NCBI RefSeq assembly: GCF_022869805.1 | Contig: NZ_CP094974.1 | Coordinates: 744,001 to 808,000, forward strand | Direction of reading: 5' to 3' | Length of the DNA: 64,000 nt | From: Halosolutus halophilus | GTDB taxonomy: Archaea; Halobacteriota; Halobacteria; Halobacteriales; Natrialbaceae | Shown: in pieces, positions 18,340 to 29,100 of the stretch | Numbering within the stretch: the stretch's first letter is position 1 | Layout of the letters: every line of letters begins with the position of its first letter | The notes under the pieces: generated by a model | Database searches by the model: none | What the model was told of the DNA's origin: nothing | What the model saw: the letters and a program-made list of their open reading frames with translations, nothing else | Program-made: the position numbers and the translations under genes

Positions 18340-19152
18340 ATGGCCTCCGATTCGACTAGCGCCAGCCAGTGGACAACCATCGAAATCAACCGCGATGGAC
18401 ACGTCGGTCACATCACTCTTTCTCGCCCCGAGGCGATGAACACATTCAGCACGGGACTCGCTCAGGATCTTAACGAAGCGCTCCGCACGCTCGACCGGGA
18501 ATCCAATATACGGGCAATCGTAGTCGATGGTGCGGGCAAGACCTTCTCAGCTGGCATCGATCTCAGTGAGCATGCTGATCACGAAACCAAGGCGGAGTTC
18601 GAGGAATGGGTAGCGCTGATGGAAGAACCGTTCCACACGCTGACCGAAATGGGGACGCCCGTGGTCGCAGCAGTCCATGGCCATGCAGCCGCCAACGGAA
18701 TCGGACTCGTTGCGGCCTGTGACTTAGCCGTGGCCGCGGAGGGAACCCAGTTCGGGGCGACGGCTCCCAAGGTCGGGTTATTCTGCATGGGACCGTCCGT
18801 ACCGTTAATGAAGTCGCTCACAAAAAAACGGTGTCTCGAACTGATTCTGACCGGTGAACTGATCGACGCGGAAACGGCGTTAGAGTGGGGGCTAATCAAC
18901 CGAGTCGTGGCAAGCGGCGAGCACCGGGAGGCAGCAGTGGAACTCGCCGAAACCATAACATCGAAGAGTCCGATGGCGATTCAGATGGGCAAAGAAGCGT
19001 TCTATAACATGGTCGAATTAGACTACGGCGAAGCGCTGGACTACTCGAACGAACGATTTGCAGCCCTCTGTACGACGGCGGATGCACGCGACGGCATTGA
19101 GGCCTTTCTCGATGGGGTGCCTCTCTCCGCCGATGAGTGGCCCGGAAAATAA
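18340..19152 (+). CDS. enoyl-CoA hydratase/isomerase family protein
   Basis: About 270 residues from ATG 18340 (MASDSTSASQW). Crotonase-fold landmarks are present: GAGKTFSAGIDL (first oxyanion-hole strand), HGHAAANGIGLVAACDLAVAAE (second oxyanion peptide) and ELILTGELIDAETALEWGLINRVV. Members hydrate enoyl-CoA or isomerise, dehalogenate or decarboxylate acyl-CoAs. The usual GGG before the CD motif is replaced by ANGIG, so the exact reaction is uncertain. It stands alone between the broken methyltransferase and the transhydrogenase operon. Confidence 0.88.
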   Translation: MASDSTSASQWTTIEINRDGHVGHITLSRPEAMNTFSTGLAQDLNEALRTLDRESNIRAIVVDGAGKTFSAGIDLSEHADHETKAEFEEWVALMEEPFHTLTEMGTPVVAAVHGHAAANGIGLVAACDLAVAAEGTQFGATAPKVGLFCMGPSVPLMKSLTKKRCLELILTGELIDAETALEWGLINRVVASGEHREAAVELAETITSKSPMAIQMGKEAFYNMVELDYGEALDYSNERFAALCTTADARDGIEAFLDGVPLSADEWPGK

Positions 19153-19619
19153 CGGTTGGGCGTCTCAGTCCGGGCTGAATCTCTTTCACTTCGATTCCTC
19201 GGCCGTCTGATGGATGTCCGCTTTGGAGCCAGCCCACCATTCTCGACAGAATCTCGATAGTTCATACAGCTTGTACTGAATGGCAGGTACATTCATCGCG
19301 CCGGGTCTCAGTACTGAGATGAATTGGCACACTAGTCACAAGGGGAATTGTGTGAATAAAACAAAATATCGGCCGAGTGTTTTGGAACGCTCGATGACAA
19401 GTTGCGTGAGTAACTGTAGCAGATCAGAAATACGGCCAAACAAAAATAATTCGAAATATTACAGGATCACCAAGGGATATATAGGATCCCCACAATTACC
19501 GTAACCACGACTAATCGAAGGGAGTTCACCAAGAGAATGAACGGGTATACACATCGAGTAGGACCGGGACACGAGACGTATCCTATTGCTTCGATACGAA
19601 CCGACGTGAGGGACGGCCC
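19153..19619. other. AT-rich intergenic region before the transhydrogenase operon
   Basis: About 470 bases with no supported gene. AT-rich stretches around 19430-19500 (including gggatatataggatcc) could contain promoter elements for the downstream operon. No RNA gene is recognised. Confidence 0.45.
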
Positions 19620-20840
19620 GTGATCGTCGGCGTCCCTACCGAGACGGCCGAAGACGAGAACCGCGTCGCAGTCATCCCGTCCGTCGCCGCGGACCTGATC
19701 GATGACGGTCACGAGGTCCTCGTCGCGGCCGGGGCCGGCGAGGCTTCGAACTGGGCCGATACGGAGTACGAAGCCGTCGGCTGTGAGGTACTTTCGGACC
19801 GAAAGGCGGTGTTCGAACGGGCCGACGTCGTCTTCCAGGTCCGCGGGCTCGGTTCCGCGGACGTCGAGACCGATCCGTACGAAGAGGGCCAGATAGCCAT
19901 CGGGATGTACAGTCCGTACGAGGTCGCCGATGGTACTCTCGAGGAACTGGCTGACCAAAACGTGAGCGCATTCTCACTCGAGTTGATGCCCCGAATCAGC
20001 CGGGCACAAAGCATGGACGCGCTATCGTCACAATCCAGCCTCGGTGGGTACAAGGCCACCTTGCTGGCTGCAGCGGAACTGCCCAGGATGTTCCCGATGG
20101 AAATGACCGCTGCTGCCACCATCCAGCCGGCAGACGTGTTCGTCATCGGGGCGGGCGTCGCCGGCCTCAAAGCCATTGCAACCGCCGAACGGCTCGGGGC
20201 GGCCACGCGCGCCTACGATATCCGGCTCGAGGTCAAACGTGAGGTCGAGAGCCTCGGCGCGGATTTCGTCGAACTCGACCTCGAAACTGAGGGGTCGGGT
20301 GATGAGGAGGGTTACGCCCAGGAGATGGACGAGGAGTTCTACGCCGAGCAACGCAAGCAGATGAAGCGGGTCGTCCCCGAATCGGACGTGGTCATCACGA
20401 CGGCAGCTATCCCTGGCGCGCCCGCACCGGAGCTGGTCTCGACAGAAATGATCGAGCGGATGGCTCCCGGGTCGGTCATTGTCGACCTCGCGGCCCCGAC
20501 CGGGGGCAACTGTGAGCCCACCGTGGCCGATGAGACGGTCCACCACGAGGGAGTCACCATCTTTGGGCCGACGAACCTGCCCTCGAGGGTCAGCCACACT
20601 GCGAGTCAGCAGTACGCCAATAACCTGCGTAGCTTTCTCGAGAACCTGCTCGACGAGGACGGCAACCTCGATATCGACGTCGAGGACGAAATCATCGACT
20701 CGACGCTTCTGGTCCACGCAGGGGCCGTTCGAAATCCACACATCAATGACGAGGATGACACGGACACGAATGACAGTGAACCCGACGAGACGGTGGATGA
20801 GGACGAAGACGATTACGTGGAGGCAACTGATGCCGAGTAA
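19620..20840 (+). CDS. pntA: NAD(P) transhydrogenase alpha subunit, soluble NAD-binding part
   Basis: 406 residues starting with GTG at 19620 (IVGVPTETAEDENRVAVIP), the standard N-terminus of PntA domain I. The NAD-binding Rossmann motif VFVIGAGVAGLKAIATAERLGA is near residue 170. The mobile-loop and dimer segments and LAAPTGGNCEPT follow. The last 30 residues are almost all Asp, Glu, Asn and Thr, a haloarchaeal acidic tail without family homology. With the two downstream genes it forms a proton-translocating transhydrogenase that exchanges hydride between NADH and NADP. Confidence 0.94.
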   Translation: MIVGVPTETAEDENRVAVIPSVAADLIDDGHEVLVAAGAGEASNWADTEYEAVGCEVLSDRKAVFERADVVFQVRGLGSADVETDPYEEGQIAIGMYSPYEVADGTLEELADQNVSAFSLELMPRISRAQSMDALSSQSSLGGYKATLLAAAELPRMFPMEMTAAATIQPADVFVIGAGVAGLKAIATAERLGAATRAYDIRLEVKREVESLGADFVELDLETEGSGDEEGYAQEMDEEFYAEQRKQMKRVVPESDVVITTAAIPGAPAPELVSTEMIERMAPGSVIVDLAAPTGGNCEPTVADETVHHEGVTIFGPTNLPSRVSHTASQQYANNLRSFLENLLDEDGNLDIDVEDEIIDSTLLVHAGAVRNPHINDEDDTDTNDSEPDETVDEDEDDYVEATDAE

Positions 20841-20894
20841 GAGTTCGAGGCTGCCACGTGTCCTGTCGCGCTTGACGGCCCGGGAGGTGATCGC

Positions 20895-21179
20895 ATGACG
20901 TTCGTCGAGAACCTGACGCTATTCGTGCTGGCTGCCTTCGTCGGCTACGAAATAATCACGAAGATCCCGACCAATCTGCACACGCCGCTAATGTCCGGGG
21001 CGAACGCCATCTCGGGGATTACGCTGCTGGGATCGGTCGTAGTTGCCGGATCGGGGTCGACGACGATAGCGACGGTCCTCGGCTTTCTGGCGGTCGTCAT
21101 GGCGACGATCAACGTCATCGGCGGTTATCTGGTGAGTCACTTCATGCTCGACCAGTTCAGTCACGGAGGACGTAATTGA
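20895..21179 (+). CDS. NAD(P) transhydrogenase alpha subunit 2, membrane part
   Basis: 94 residues with three membrane segments. EIITKIPTNLHTPLMSGANAISGI is the conserved entry of PntA domain II when encoded as a separate polypeptide. The stop overlaps the start of pntB by four bases (ATGA). It forms the proton channel together with PntB. Confidence 0.93.
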   Translation: MTFVENLTLFVLAAFVGYEIITKIPTNLHTPLMSGANAISGITLLGSVVVAGSGSTTIATVLGFLAVVMATINVIGGYLVSHFMLDQFSHGGRN

Positions 21180-22624
21180 TGACGGGTATTATCGGCGGGC
21201 TGCCGGACTCGATCCTTCAGTTCACGTATCTCGTCGCCGGCGTCCTGTTCATTCAGGGGCTCCGGGATATGACCCACCCGCGGACGGCGACGCGCGGGAA
21301 CAAAATCTCCTCCGGAGGGATGTTCCTCGCGGTGGTCGTCACTATCCTCTGGTTCGAGGTTCTCTCCCCGCTGGTTCTGGGTGCCGGGCTGCTCGTCGGC
21401 GGAGCGATCGGCGTCTGGCTGGCCGTCACCGTCGAGACGACGGAGATGCCGCAGTTGGTTGGGCTGTTCAACGGGTTCGGCGGCGGCGCGTCCGCGCTGG
21501 TCGCAGGTGCGGAACTGATCGACGTGATGGGATCCGGTAACTCACTCTCCGTGGGGTTAGCCTCGACGGCCGCAATCGCCGGCATTATCGGGGCTGTCAC
21601 GTTCTGGGGTAGCCTCGTCGCCGCCGGGAAGCTCCACGGGGTAGTCGGGGATTCGCCGGTCAGCGAGACCGTCGGCCACGGTATCAAGATCCTCTTCTTA
21701 TCGGCGGCCGTAGTGGCTGGCTTGTTCCTGATCGTCCGTCCGGATATTTTCGGGTCGGCACCGCTAGCCGCGTGGATACCCTCCTACTGGGTGCTAGTCG
21801 CGGCCGCGTCCATTCTCGGTATCTTCCTCGTCGTACCGATCGGCGGCGCGGATATGCCCGTGGTCATCGCCTTGCTTAACTCCTACTCCGGATTGGCGGC
21901 AGCGACGACGGGGTTCGTGCTGAACAACACTGTCCTTATTATCGCTGGAACGCTCGTCGGTGCGTCTGGTCTCATCCTGACGGTTATCATGTGCGAGTCG
22001 ATGAACCGCTCGCTGACGAACGTCCTATTCGGCGGCCTCGGCATCGGTGACAGAGACAGCGAGGATATGGAGGATATCTACGAAGGGAAAATAACCGAAT
22101 CTTCCGCCGAGGAGATTGTGATGCTCATGGAAACGGCCCAGCGCGTCGTCATCGTTCCCGGGTACGGAATGGCTGTCGCCCAGGCGCAGCACGCCGTCGC
22201 CGAACTCGTCGAACTCCTCGACGAGAACGGTGTCGACGTCGAGTTCGGAATCCATCCCGTCGCCGGTCGGATGCCCGGCCACATGAATGCGCTGCTGGCC
22301 GAAGCCGACGTGCCCTACGACAAGATGCGCGAACTCGAGGAGGTCAACCCAACCTTCTCACAAACTGACCTCGTGATCGTCACGGGTGCGAACGACGTTG
22401 TCAACCCGAAGGCAAACACCGACGACTCTAGTCCCATCAGCGGCATGCCCGTGCTGAATGTTGCAGAAGCACAATCAGTGGCGGTCAACAAGCGAAGTCT
22501 CAGTCCGGGATTTTCCGGGATTCCGAACCCGCTGTTTGCGAAGGACAATACGAGCATGCTCTTTGGCGACGCCAAAGAATCGATGCAGGAACTGGTCAAC
22601 CAATACAAAGACGCAACTTCATAA
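21176..22624 (+). CDS. pntB: NAD(P) transhydrogenase beta subunit
   Basis: 482 residues. The N-terminal half has about eight membrane segments (domain II), including LFNGFGGGASALVAG and LLNSYSGLAAATTGFVLNN. The C-terminal domain III binds NADP through VIVPGYGMAVAQAQHAV and PVAGRMPGHMNALLAEADVPYD, and ends with GANDVVNP and DAKESMQELV. All family motifs are intact. It is the third gene of the pnt operon, translationally coupled to the second. Confidence 0.95.
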   Translation: MMTGIIGGLPDSILQFTYLVAGVLFIQGLRDMTHPRTATRGNKISSGGMFLAVVVTILWFEVLSPLVLGAGLLVGGAIGVWLAVTVETTEMPQLVGLFNGFGGGASALVAGAELIDVMGSGNSLSVGLASTAAIAGIIGAVTFWGSLVAAGKLHGVVGDSPVSETVGHGIKILFLSAAVVAGLFLIVRPDIFGSAPLAAWIPSYWVLVAAASILGIFLVVPIGGADMPVVIALLNSYSGLAAATTGFVLNNTVLIIAGTLVGASGLILTVIMCESMNRSLTNVLFGGLGIGDRDSEDMEDIYEGKITESSAEEIVMLMETAQRVVIVPGYGMAVAQAQHAVAELVELLDENGVDVEFGIHPVAGRMPGHMNALLAEADVPYDKMRELEEVNPTFSQTDLVIVTGANDVVNPKANTDDSSPISGMPVLNVAEAQSVAVNKRSLSPGFSGIPNPLFAKDNTSMLFGDAKESMQELVNQYKDATS

Positions 22625-22915
22625 GCTAACCTGAATATTCTGGAGAGAGAGAGAGAGAGTACTATCATCGTCTCTTGTATAGACGGTCCAGTCACCGGTT
22701 TCGTCGGCCCACGCGTCGTTGAGAACCACGCTATCGATACTCGCAAGGCCACCGTCGGTTTCTGAGACGGCCTTGAGTTCGTTCGAAGACCCGGTAGACG
22801 AACTCCGCATTCTGCTCGACGACAAGGTGGATCGTGTGTGGGACGTCTTCGCCGTCTTCGACGGTAATCCGACCGAGTTTCGATTCCGGCTCAGAAAATG
22901 CGTTTGTGGGGGTTG
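22619..22915 (-). pseudogene. relic of a haloarchaeal secreted/lipoprotein-type protein
   Basis: On the minus strand from about 22915 the reading KLGRITVEDGEDVPHTIHL VVEQNAEFVYR is followed, one frame over, by SNELKAVSETDGGLASIDSV and DETGDWTVYTRDDD. This is the pattern of a small beta-rich domain common in haloarchaeal secreted proteins. A frameshift and the loss of the start make it a relic. Its end abuts the stop of pntB. Confidence 0.5.
22643..22659. repeat. GA dinucleotide microsatellite
   Basis: About nine consecutive GA units directly after pntB, inside the end of the decayed minus-strand gene. Such simple repeats are uncommon in haloarchaea and prone to slippage. Confidence 0.8.
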
Positions 22916-22919
22916 AACA

Positions 22920-23555
22920 TCCAGAAATAGGTAGAAGCAGGCTTATCGTACCTTCAGCGATGGTTTTATGCCGGCCAGCATTTACTGAAATTATATACTA
23001 CGTAGGATTCTATCAATTAATAACGGTTCGGTTTCACTGATCAGGAAGCTTCCTTGTGAACAGTTATTTTACATCATCGCTCTTCGGTCCGGAGGGACTC
23101 GCGAGCACAGGCCAGCGTCTTTTTGTTGCCGGTTATCCTCCCGTGGCTCTTTACAGAGATCGCAGTGCTCATCTTGGATACGATTTTGCGGAGTGAGACG
23201 CGGCACCGAGCGAGCAGATGCAGTTGAGTATTCCACTCGATCTGCCAAGCTATCAATTTTGAATAAAGTATGCGTCTTATAGAGTTTCAGTATCCAACCA
23301 ATCTAACCAATTGTCCATAAATAGTTATAGAAAACTAAATTATAACCATCAGATAGAGACCAACCGAATCACGTTGTAATCCACGGAACCGGGATTGCTC
23401 TTGACGATCAACGCCACTTACTATACTTCAACCTCGAACCCACAATAACTATCTTCTATGAAGTACGACTCTTTCAACACGATATATTGCCCATACGTAG
23501 AGTTTCCTGTATAAAAGTAAAGAGAAACACACCGACAAAGACGCTGTGATTCTCG
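22920..23555. other. AT-rich intergenic region without an intact gene
   Basis: About 635 bases of markedly lower GC than the genes around it. On the minus strand near 23080-23250 one frame gives a broken peptide with a CxxC pair (EHCDLCKEP), possibly a fragment of a zinc-finger protein. Nothing else is recognisable. Confidence 0.4.
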
Positions 23556-23559
23556 TCGA

Positions 23560-23745
23560 TTAGCACTATGACTCAAAGCCACAGTTCATCGCCATAAGCC
23601 CTAATATCGATACAAAAGACACGGAAATCGGAACGTTATCGAACATATAATATTATTAGTGGGAACTTATATCCCTTAGTTCAAGAACCGTTTTAGGGAC
23701 GGCGATTCAACAATCACTCAAACATGGTTCCCGAGCGCCACGTAC
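23560..23745 (+). pseudogene. decayed IS6-type transposase C-terminus
   Basis: Two stretches match the IS6-type transposase relic at 62.1-62.3 kb. Bases 23570-23660 align with 62115-62205, sharing gacacggaaatcggaacg. Bases 23700-23745 (ggcgattcaacaatcactc then aaacatggtt) align with 62250-62290. Many substitutions and an insertion of about 35 AT-rich bases have destroyed the frame. As at 62 kb, a dehydrogenase-epimerase relic follows immediately. Confidence 0.6.
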
Positions 23746-23979
23746 ACTTAGAACCAGACACTCTGAAGAACGCTTACAGCGGCGCCGAGGAACACGGGGG
23801 GTGAGTTCGCCGATGTGATCACCCAGTTCGCCGACGAGGGGCTCCGTTCGACTTACGCCCATAGTTGCACTGGCACTAGCTGACCGTCCGGGCGTCCCAG
23901 TTCGCAAAATCCGACACCCTTTGGGTGGGCGCCTGAGTCCGGAAGCGACGGCGCAGTTCGACGGGCGACCCGAGAACCG

Positions 23980-24400
23980 ATCGACATCAACCAGACGATC
24001 GTCGATACGATCACCGATGGCCGCGCGCCGAACGACGAACCCGACCCCGGCGACCTCCTGGGCGCGCACGCCGGCGAACGACTCACGTCAGCGAATCGTC
24101 CGCGGCCTCGAACGCGCCGCCGAGCACCAACTCACCGGCATCTATAACCTCGGGACGGGCGACGCCGACAGCGTCACCGAACTCGTCGCGATGCTCAATG
24201 CGGAACTGGGGATCGAGATCAAGCCGGAGTACGTCGCGAACCCGATCCCCGAGGACGTCTACGTCCACGACACCTGCGCCGATACGTCGGCGTTCGAAGC
24301 CGCGACCGGGTGGGCGCCCGCGATCGACGTCGAGGAGGGCCTGCGGCGCGTCTGTGCACAGTACACGGACGGTACAGCGGAGACGTCGTCCTCCCAGTAA
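23980..24400 (+). pseudogene. chimeric relic: UDP-glucose dehydrogenase fragment joined to epimerase C-terminus
   Basis: Bases 23980-24095 read QTIVDTITDGRAPNDEPD then a short LLGAHAGERL, which corresponds to residues about 30-65 of UDP-glucose/GDP-mannose dehydrogenases (family consensus INDGRAPIHEPGLDDLL). From about 24098, in another frame, follows VRGLERAAEHQLTGIYNLGTG ... YVHDTCADTSAFEAATGWAP, the C-terminal third of an NAD-dependent nucleotide-sugar epimerase, to the stop at 24400. The middle of both genes is missing. The epimerase tail and its downstream flank recur at 62.5 kb and partly at 34.5 kb. Confidence 0.72.
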
Positions 24401-24546
24401 TCCGAGCAGCGCACGTTCGCCGGACTGCTTTGCGTGGGCACGTGCTGCGGCTCTCAGCCGGTGAATTCAGCCTCGAAATGGAGGGCGATCCATGGCGGCC
24501 CAGAAAACGACACCACGGGCTCCGTTGAAAGCTCATTCTTCAGGTG
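24228..24546 (+). repeat. repeat copy A: epimerase tail plus conserved 3' flank
   Basis: About 320 bases nearly identical to 62467-62797, and for the central 110 bases to 34463-34575. It runs from the epimerase tail through the stop, a shared non-coding segment (taatccgagcagcgcacgtt and onward), and ends at an IS5-like terminus (cgttgaaagctcat). Conservation continues past the stop codon, so the unit was copied as DNA rather than kept by selection on the protein. Confidence 0.75.
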
Positions 24547-24715
24547 GGTTCTTACGTGAAACACACGTTCACGACACGTGCGAACTGAGCGGACCGTTCC
24601 TGAGTAAAGCGGCCACACGCAAATCCGTCTCCGATCCGGCTGGTGAGTACACGTTATTCGTTATCGCTTTCATACGGGAAAGCTCTTTATCGGATCCCTG
24701 AATAACTTGCCAGCA

Positions 24716-25159
24716 ATGCATCGGCGGACCCTCTTGTTATCCGTCAGTGCGGCCGGAATCGGCTGTATTGGAGGTTGTCTCGGCTCTACTGAGTGCGATG
24801 AGACATCAAACCATCTCTATATTGAAAATCAACTGGCAGAGCCACAGGAGATGGATATCCGGGTTATGCAGAAATCAGACGGATTGGTTGCTGACCAAGA
24901 GTGGACAGGGATCTTCAGTGAGTACATCGAACTCGCGGGAGAAGAATACCGGATCGTTGAAGGCGTATACGATGAGCATGGCACGTATCGAACACTGGCC
25001 GAACAAGAAACTGGGCATGAAATAATCTCCGAACAGGAGACCTCAGACATTGATAGCTGCCACGATCAAAATATCACCGTGGGGATTGCTGACAGTCGCA
25101 TCGATATATTACATGGGGTCCCAGACCATCTTGCGTCCGAAACAGAAACTGACTCGTGA
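24716..25159 (+). CDS. hypothetical lipoprotein
   Basis: 147 residues from ATG 24716. The N-terminus MHRRTLLLSVSAAGIGCIGGC has a twin Arg, a hydrophobic stretch and a lipobox (IGGC), the typical haloarchaeal Tat lipoprotein signal. The mature part is acidic and beta-rich (NHLYIENQLAEPQEMDIRV), a small extracellular domain of unknown function that is common in haloarchaea. Several paralogous proteins of this style are usual per genome. No neighbour suggests a role. Confidence 0.75.
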   Translation: MHRRTLLLSVSAAGIGCIGGCLGSTECDETSNHLYIENQLAEPQEMDIRVMQKSDGLVADQEWTGIFSEYIELAGEEYRIVEGVYDEHGTYRTLAEQETGHEIISEQETSDIDSCHDQNITVGIADSRIDILHGVPDHLASETETDS

Positions 25160-25171
25160 TTTGCTCCAGTG

Positions 25172-25205
25172 AGTTGACATCCTCCCCGCTTTGAAGGGCG
25201 AGGAT
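25172..25205 (-). repeat. TnpB-type (IS200/IS605) terminal hairpin, orphan
   Basis: Plus-strand gttgacatcctccccgcttt followed by gaagggcgaggat forms an imperfect hairpin (ATCCTC pairs with GAGGAT at 25179-25205). The minus-strand version is typical of the right end of haloarchaeal IS1341-type elements, where the TnpB guide RNA scaffold ends. No intact tnpB or tnpA is found beside it, so it is a solo end or relic. Confidence 0.5.
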
Positions 25206-26120
25206 TCCCGAGCGTTGGGATATTACGGGTTGCAGTCCACCTCGTCTCGCTGCGGTTGGAATCCGCAGTCGAGGACTGACAAATAGCGTCCGAACGTCGA
25301 CCGTCCTGCCGACCGACGATGCGGACGGGGAGATCGAGTAACGTGATCGATCCGCTGGTCGGCGCGTCTCACCGACGCCGTCGACGGAGAGGATTTCAGC
25401 AGGCAGTAGCTGCTGCCGGAGGTTGCCAATCTCTCCGAGTTCATTCGTCAGATGGCGCGCTGGGGATGAACACGCCTGAGGCGATCGACGACGAGGTGCC
25501 CGCCGACCCGCGCGGTCCTGACGTGAGCTGAGCGAAGGCTCGCCGACCCGAGAGGTCCGATTCAACCTGCGCCGATCAGAGAGCCCGCGGGTGGTTCTCC
25601 GCGGGCTTTCGCCCAGAGAGCGACGCGTCGGCGTCTCGGTCATTTCTCGGGTACCGCCCGTTCGAACTCAGACGAGAAGCAGACGAATGCGAGTACAACC
25701 AGTATGCCACCGAGGCGATTTATCGGGGTATGGTTCGGTCACGCGAAGTACACCCATCTATATGATGAGTTGACAGGTATGCGACAATTGTGTGGCGATA
25801 TTGGAGACCCGGCGTCTGTTCTGTCTCAGTCGTGACAGGCGAGTCTTCTCTCGCTGTTTTGCGAGATGCATTTCGGCTAAAATCTGTTCACCACGTTCGT
25901 GTGACTGTTGACTCGGCGGGTCGCGTCGCCTGTCAGTGGTATGGAATGTCTGATCAGAGGTAGTCGCATGGCCCACTGTCACGTCTCGTTCGGAGCCACG
26001 CGAATTAACTATAATAATTAATAAATGTTATCCAAAGTAGTTTGGAACAGTATTTACCTCCATACCGTTCTATTATTCAGAATTAAAATCCTCATTTCTT
26101 ATTTCTCTACACAATTTCGG
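25206..26120. other. intergenic region without an intact gene
   Basis: About 915 bases. The first 500 are GC-rich and may include IS200/IS605 debris next to the hairpin at 25179-25205; a strong small hairpin (agcccgcgggtggttctccg then cgggct, about 25581-25608) resembles a transcription terminator. The last 250 are AT-rich and lead to the promoter of the multicopper oxidase. Confidence 0.4.
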
Positions 26121-26131
26121 AAGATATATGG
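26121..26131 (+). promoter_or_regulatory. TATA-like box for the multicopper oxidase
   Basis: aagatatatgg lies about 30 bases before the ATG at 26157, the spacing expected for a leaderless archaeal transcript. It favours 26157 over the in-frame upstream codon at 26136. Confidence 0.5.
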
Positions 26132-26156
26132 CTGATTGTTCAATTACGTCACCTCT

Positions 26157-29100
26157 ATGGTTGATAACGAGAACAACCAAGGTGGGAAAGGGCTTCAGTC
26201 GAAACGCCGGACGTTCATTCAGGGACTCGGCATGGTGCCGATGTCGGGCTTTTTGACGAACGACGTCAGCGCTACGCAGGCCGGAGACGTCAGCACCGAA
26301 AGCGACGGCACCGTTCGAACGTATACCGTCCACGCGATCGAGGTCGATATCGTCTACAACAGGTTCGATCTGCACCAGCCAAATGGTGCGATGTACGTCC
26401 TTGAGGAGAACCTCGAGGAAGCCAGAGAAGCGTCCGGGAAGACCCCCGACGACGGGTTCGCGATGATCGACGAGGGTGGATCCAGCAGCTCCGCCGCGGG
26501 CGCCATCGAGCCGCTGGTGATCCGCGCGAACAGGGGTGACACGGTCGAGATCGAGTTCCACAACCATCTCGACGAACCCGCCTCGATGCACCAGACCGGG
26601 CTGCCCTACGACGTGCAGACGTCCGATGGGATGTCGGTCGGCTACAACGCGGATACGACGGCCGCCCCGGGCGAGACGATCACGTACACGTGGGAAGCAG
26701 CCAATATCGGCACCCACTTCTTCTACGACGGCGCCAACCAGGCGCTCGACAGCGGACCCGGCAGTATCGATCAGGTGAACCTCCTGTCGCGGGGGCTGTT
26801 CGGCGCGATCGTCGTCGAACCGCCGGGGGCGACCTGGACTGACCCAGAGACGGGCGAAGAACTCCGCAGCGGCGTCCGAGCGGACATCCACGACCCCAAC
26901 GCTCTGGAGACGAGTTACCGCGAGTTCGTCGTCTTCTACCACTCGCCGTCGGGCTTGAAACACGACGTCTACTGGCCGCACAGTGACAAGACACAGCACC
27001 CGCACGCGATCAACTACCGGTCCGATCCCAGCGGGCAACGAGTCAACGACAGCTGTCCCGACTGCAACACCGAGAAGACGTTCTATCACTCCTGGACCCA
27101 CGGCGATCCGGGAGGCGGTGACAACATCTACGACGTCTACAAGGGCGACCCCGTCAAGTTCTGCTTCGTCGGGGCGTCCCAGGAGGAAAACCACGTCCAC
27201 CACATCCACAACAGCCGCTGGAAGCAGGTGCCGCGAACGGACGCCGACACGATCGACGCCCAGACGATCGGACTCGGCGACGCCTTCCAGTCGTACTTCG
27301 TTGCGGGCCACGGCCCGGGGTCGGTCCGGCCCGACATGACGTTCGAGGAGGCGTTCGAGAACGGTGGCGGCGGCTATATGCACGAGGGTGCGGGAGACGT
27401 TCTCTTCCACTGTCATATGTTCCCCCACTACGCCGAGGGGATGTGGGGATCGATGCGAGTCCACGACAAGGAGCGGGACTTCCTTGAGCCCCTGCCCAAT
27501 TCCAGCGAACTCATTTCGGCGGGCTCGGACACGCCCGGGTACCCGGAGTTCATCGGTGATGCGATCGAGAAGGTGAACGGCGTCGACGATCCGAAGGGCT
27601 ACATCGCCCCCGAACCGCCGCTGCAGTCGGTCGACGATCCGCGACAGCCGACAGGGGCCGAACGAAAAGCCCTCGGCGATGACATCGAGCCCGGCGCCCC
27701 CTATGCGGGCCCGGTTCCCGACGGTGAAACGCCGAACCGGGTCATCGAGTACACCATCGTCGCCATGCCGGCCCAGGTCGCGTACAACGACGCGGGCGAA
27801 CACGACCCCGACGGGATCGTCTACGTCCTGGAGGAGGCGAACGTCCCCGGCGTGACCGACGGCACCGTGACGGTCAACAATGCGGAACAGGTCCGGAACG
27901 GTGAGCTCAACCCCGAACCACTCTTCCTGCGGGCCAACGTTGGCGACCTGATCAAGGTCAGGCTGAAGAACGAAGTCGACGGTGCCGGGGCCTCGATTCA
28001 TCCGCACTTCGTCGGCTTCGACGTGCTCGGGTCGGACTCGCTCGCCAACGGCTACAACTACTACCAGGGAACCGACCACGGCGAAACGAACGAGTACCGG
28101 TGGTACGCCGACGAGCGGGGAACGATCTACTTCCACGACCACATCATCGCGCTGAAGGAAGGTCAACACGGCATGTTCAACGCCCTGCTGGTCGAACCGG
28201 AGGGCTCGGAGTGGGTCGATCCCTACTCGGGCGAACCGGCGTTCAGCGGCGCCCAGGCGAACATCATCACGCCTGACGACTCCGACGAGAACGACTTCCG
28301 CGAGCAGGCGCTCTTCCTCCACGACTTCGTCCCCCTGCGGAACCGCGACGGCGAACTCATCACCCAGAACACACAGCACAACGTCAACGCCGGGACGATG
28401 GCGGTCAACCTCCGGAACGCGCCCTACTACAACCGCGACGGCGAGGATCCCGCCTACGTCCACAGCTCGAAGGCCCACGGCGATCCGCCGACACCAGTGC
28501 TGGAGGCCTACGAGGGCGATCCGATCAAGTTCCGCGTCCTCCAGGGCGCCTACGAGGAGATGCACAACTTCGCCATCCACGGCCTCCGGATGGACCCGGA
28601 AGGGTTCGCCCCGGACGACTACGTCTCCCACGTGATCGGCCCCTCGGAGGCGTTCACCTTCGACGTCGCGCCGGAGGCCACGCAGAACGCCTTCGACAAG
28701 ACGACCAACCCGGACGGCGTGCCGGTACGGGACTACCGGTACGGGTCGAACGTTATCGACGATCTGTGGTCCGGCCTGTGGGGACTCGTCCGAATCTGGG
28801 GCGGGTCCGTCAATCACCTGGAGTGTCTGCCGGACCACGGTTCGCCGGCGCTCGCGATCACCGACGACCAGCTCGCGGAGATGGGCCACCCCTCGCAGTT
28901 CTCGGACTTCGACTGGACCGAAGAGGGCCAGTGGGCCAAGCACTACTACCATCCAGACGACACCGACCGGAAGACCCCACCGGACAAGAACGCGCGCCAG
29001 AACCCGAACGTGGGTGAGACGCCGCCCCAGGCACCCGGTGACGTCGAGAGCCTGACGAGTCGACTGGACCTCCCGGAGGGTAAGGTGCGGGAGTTCGATG

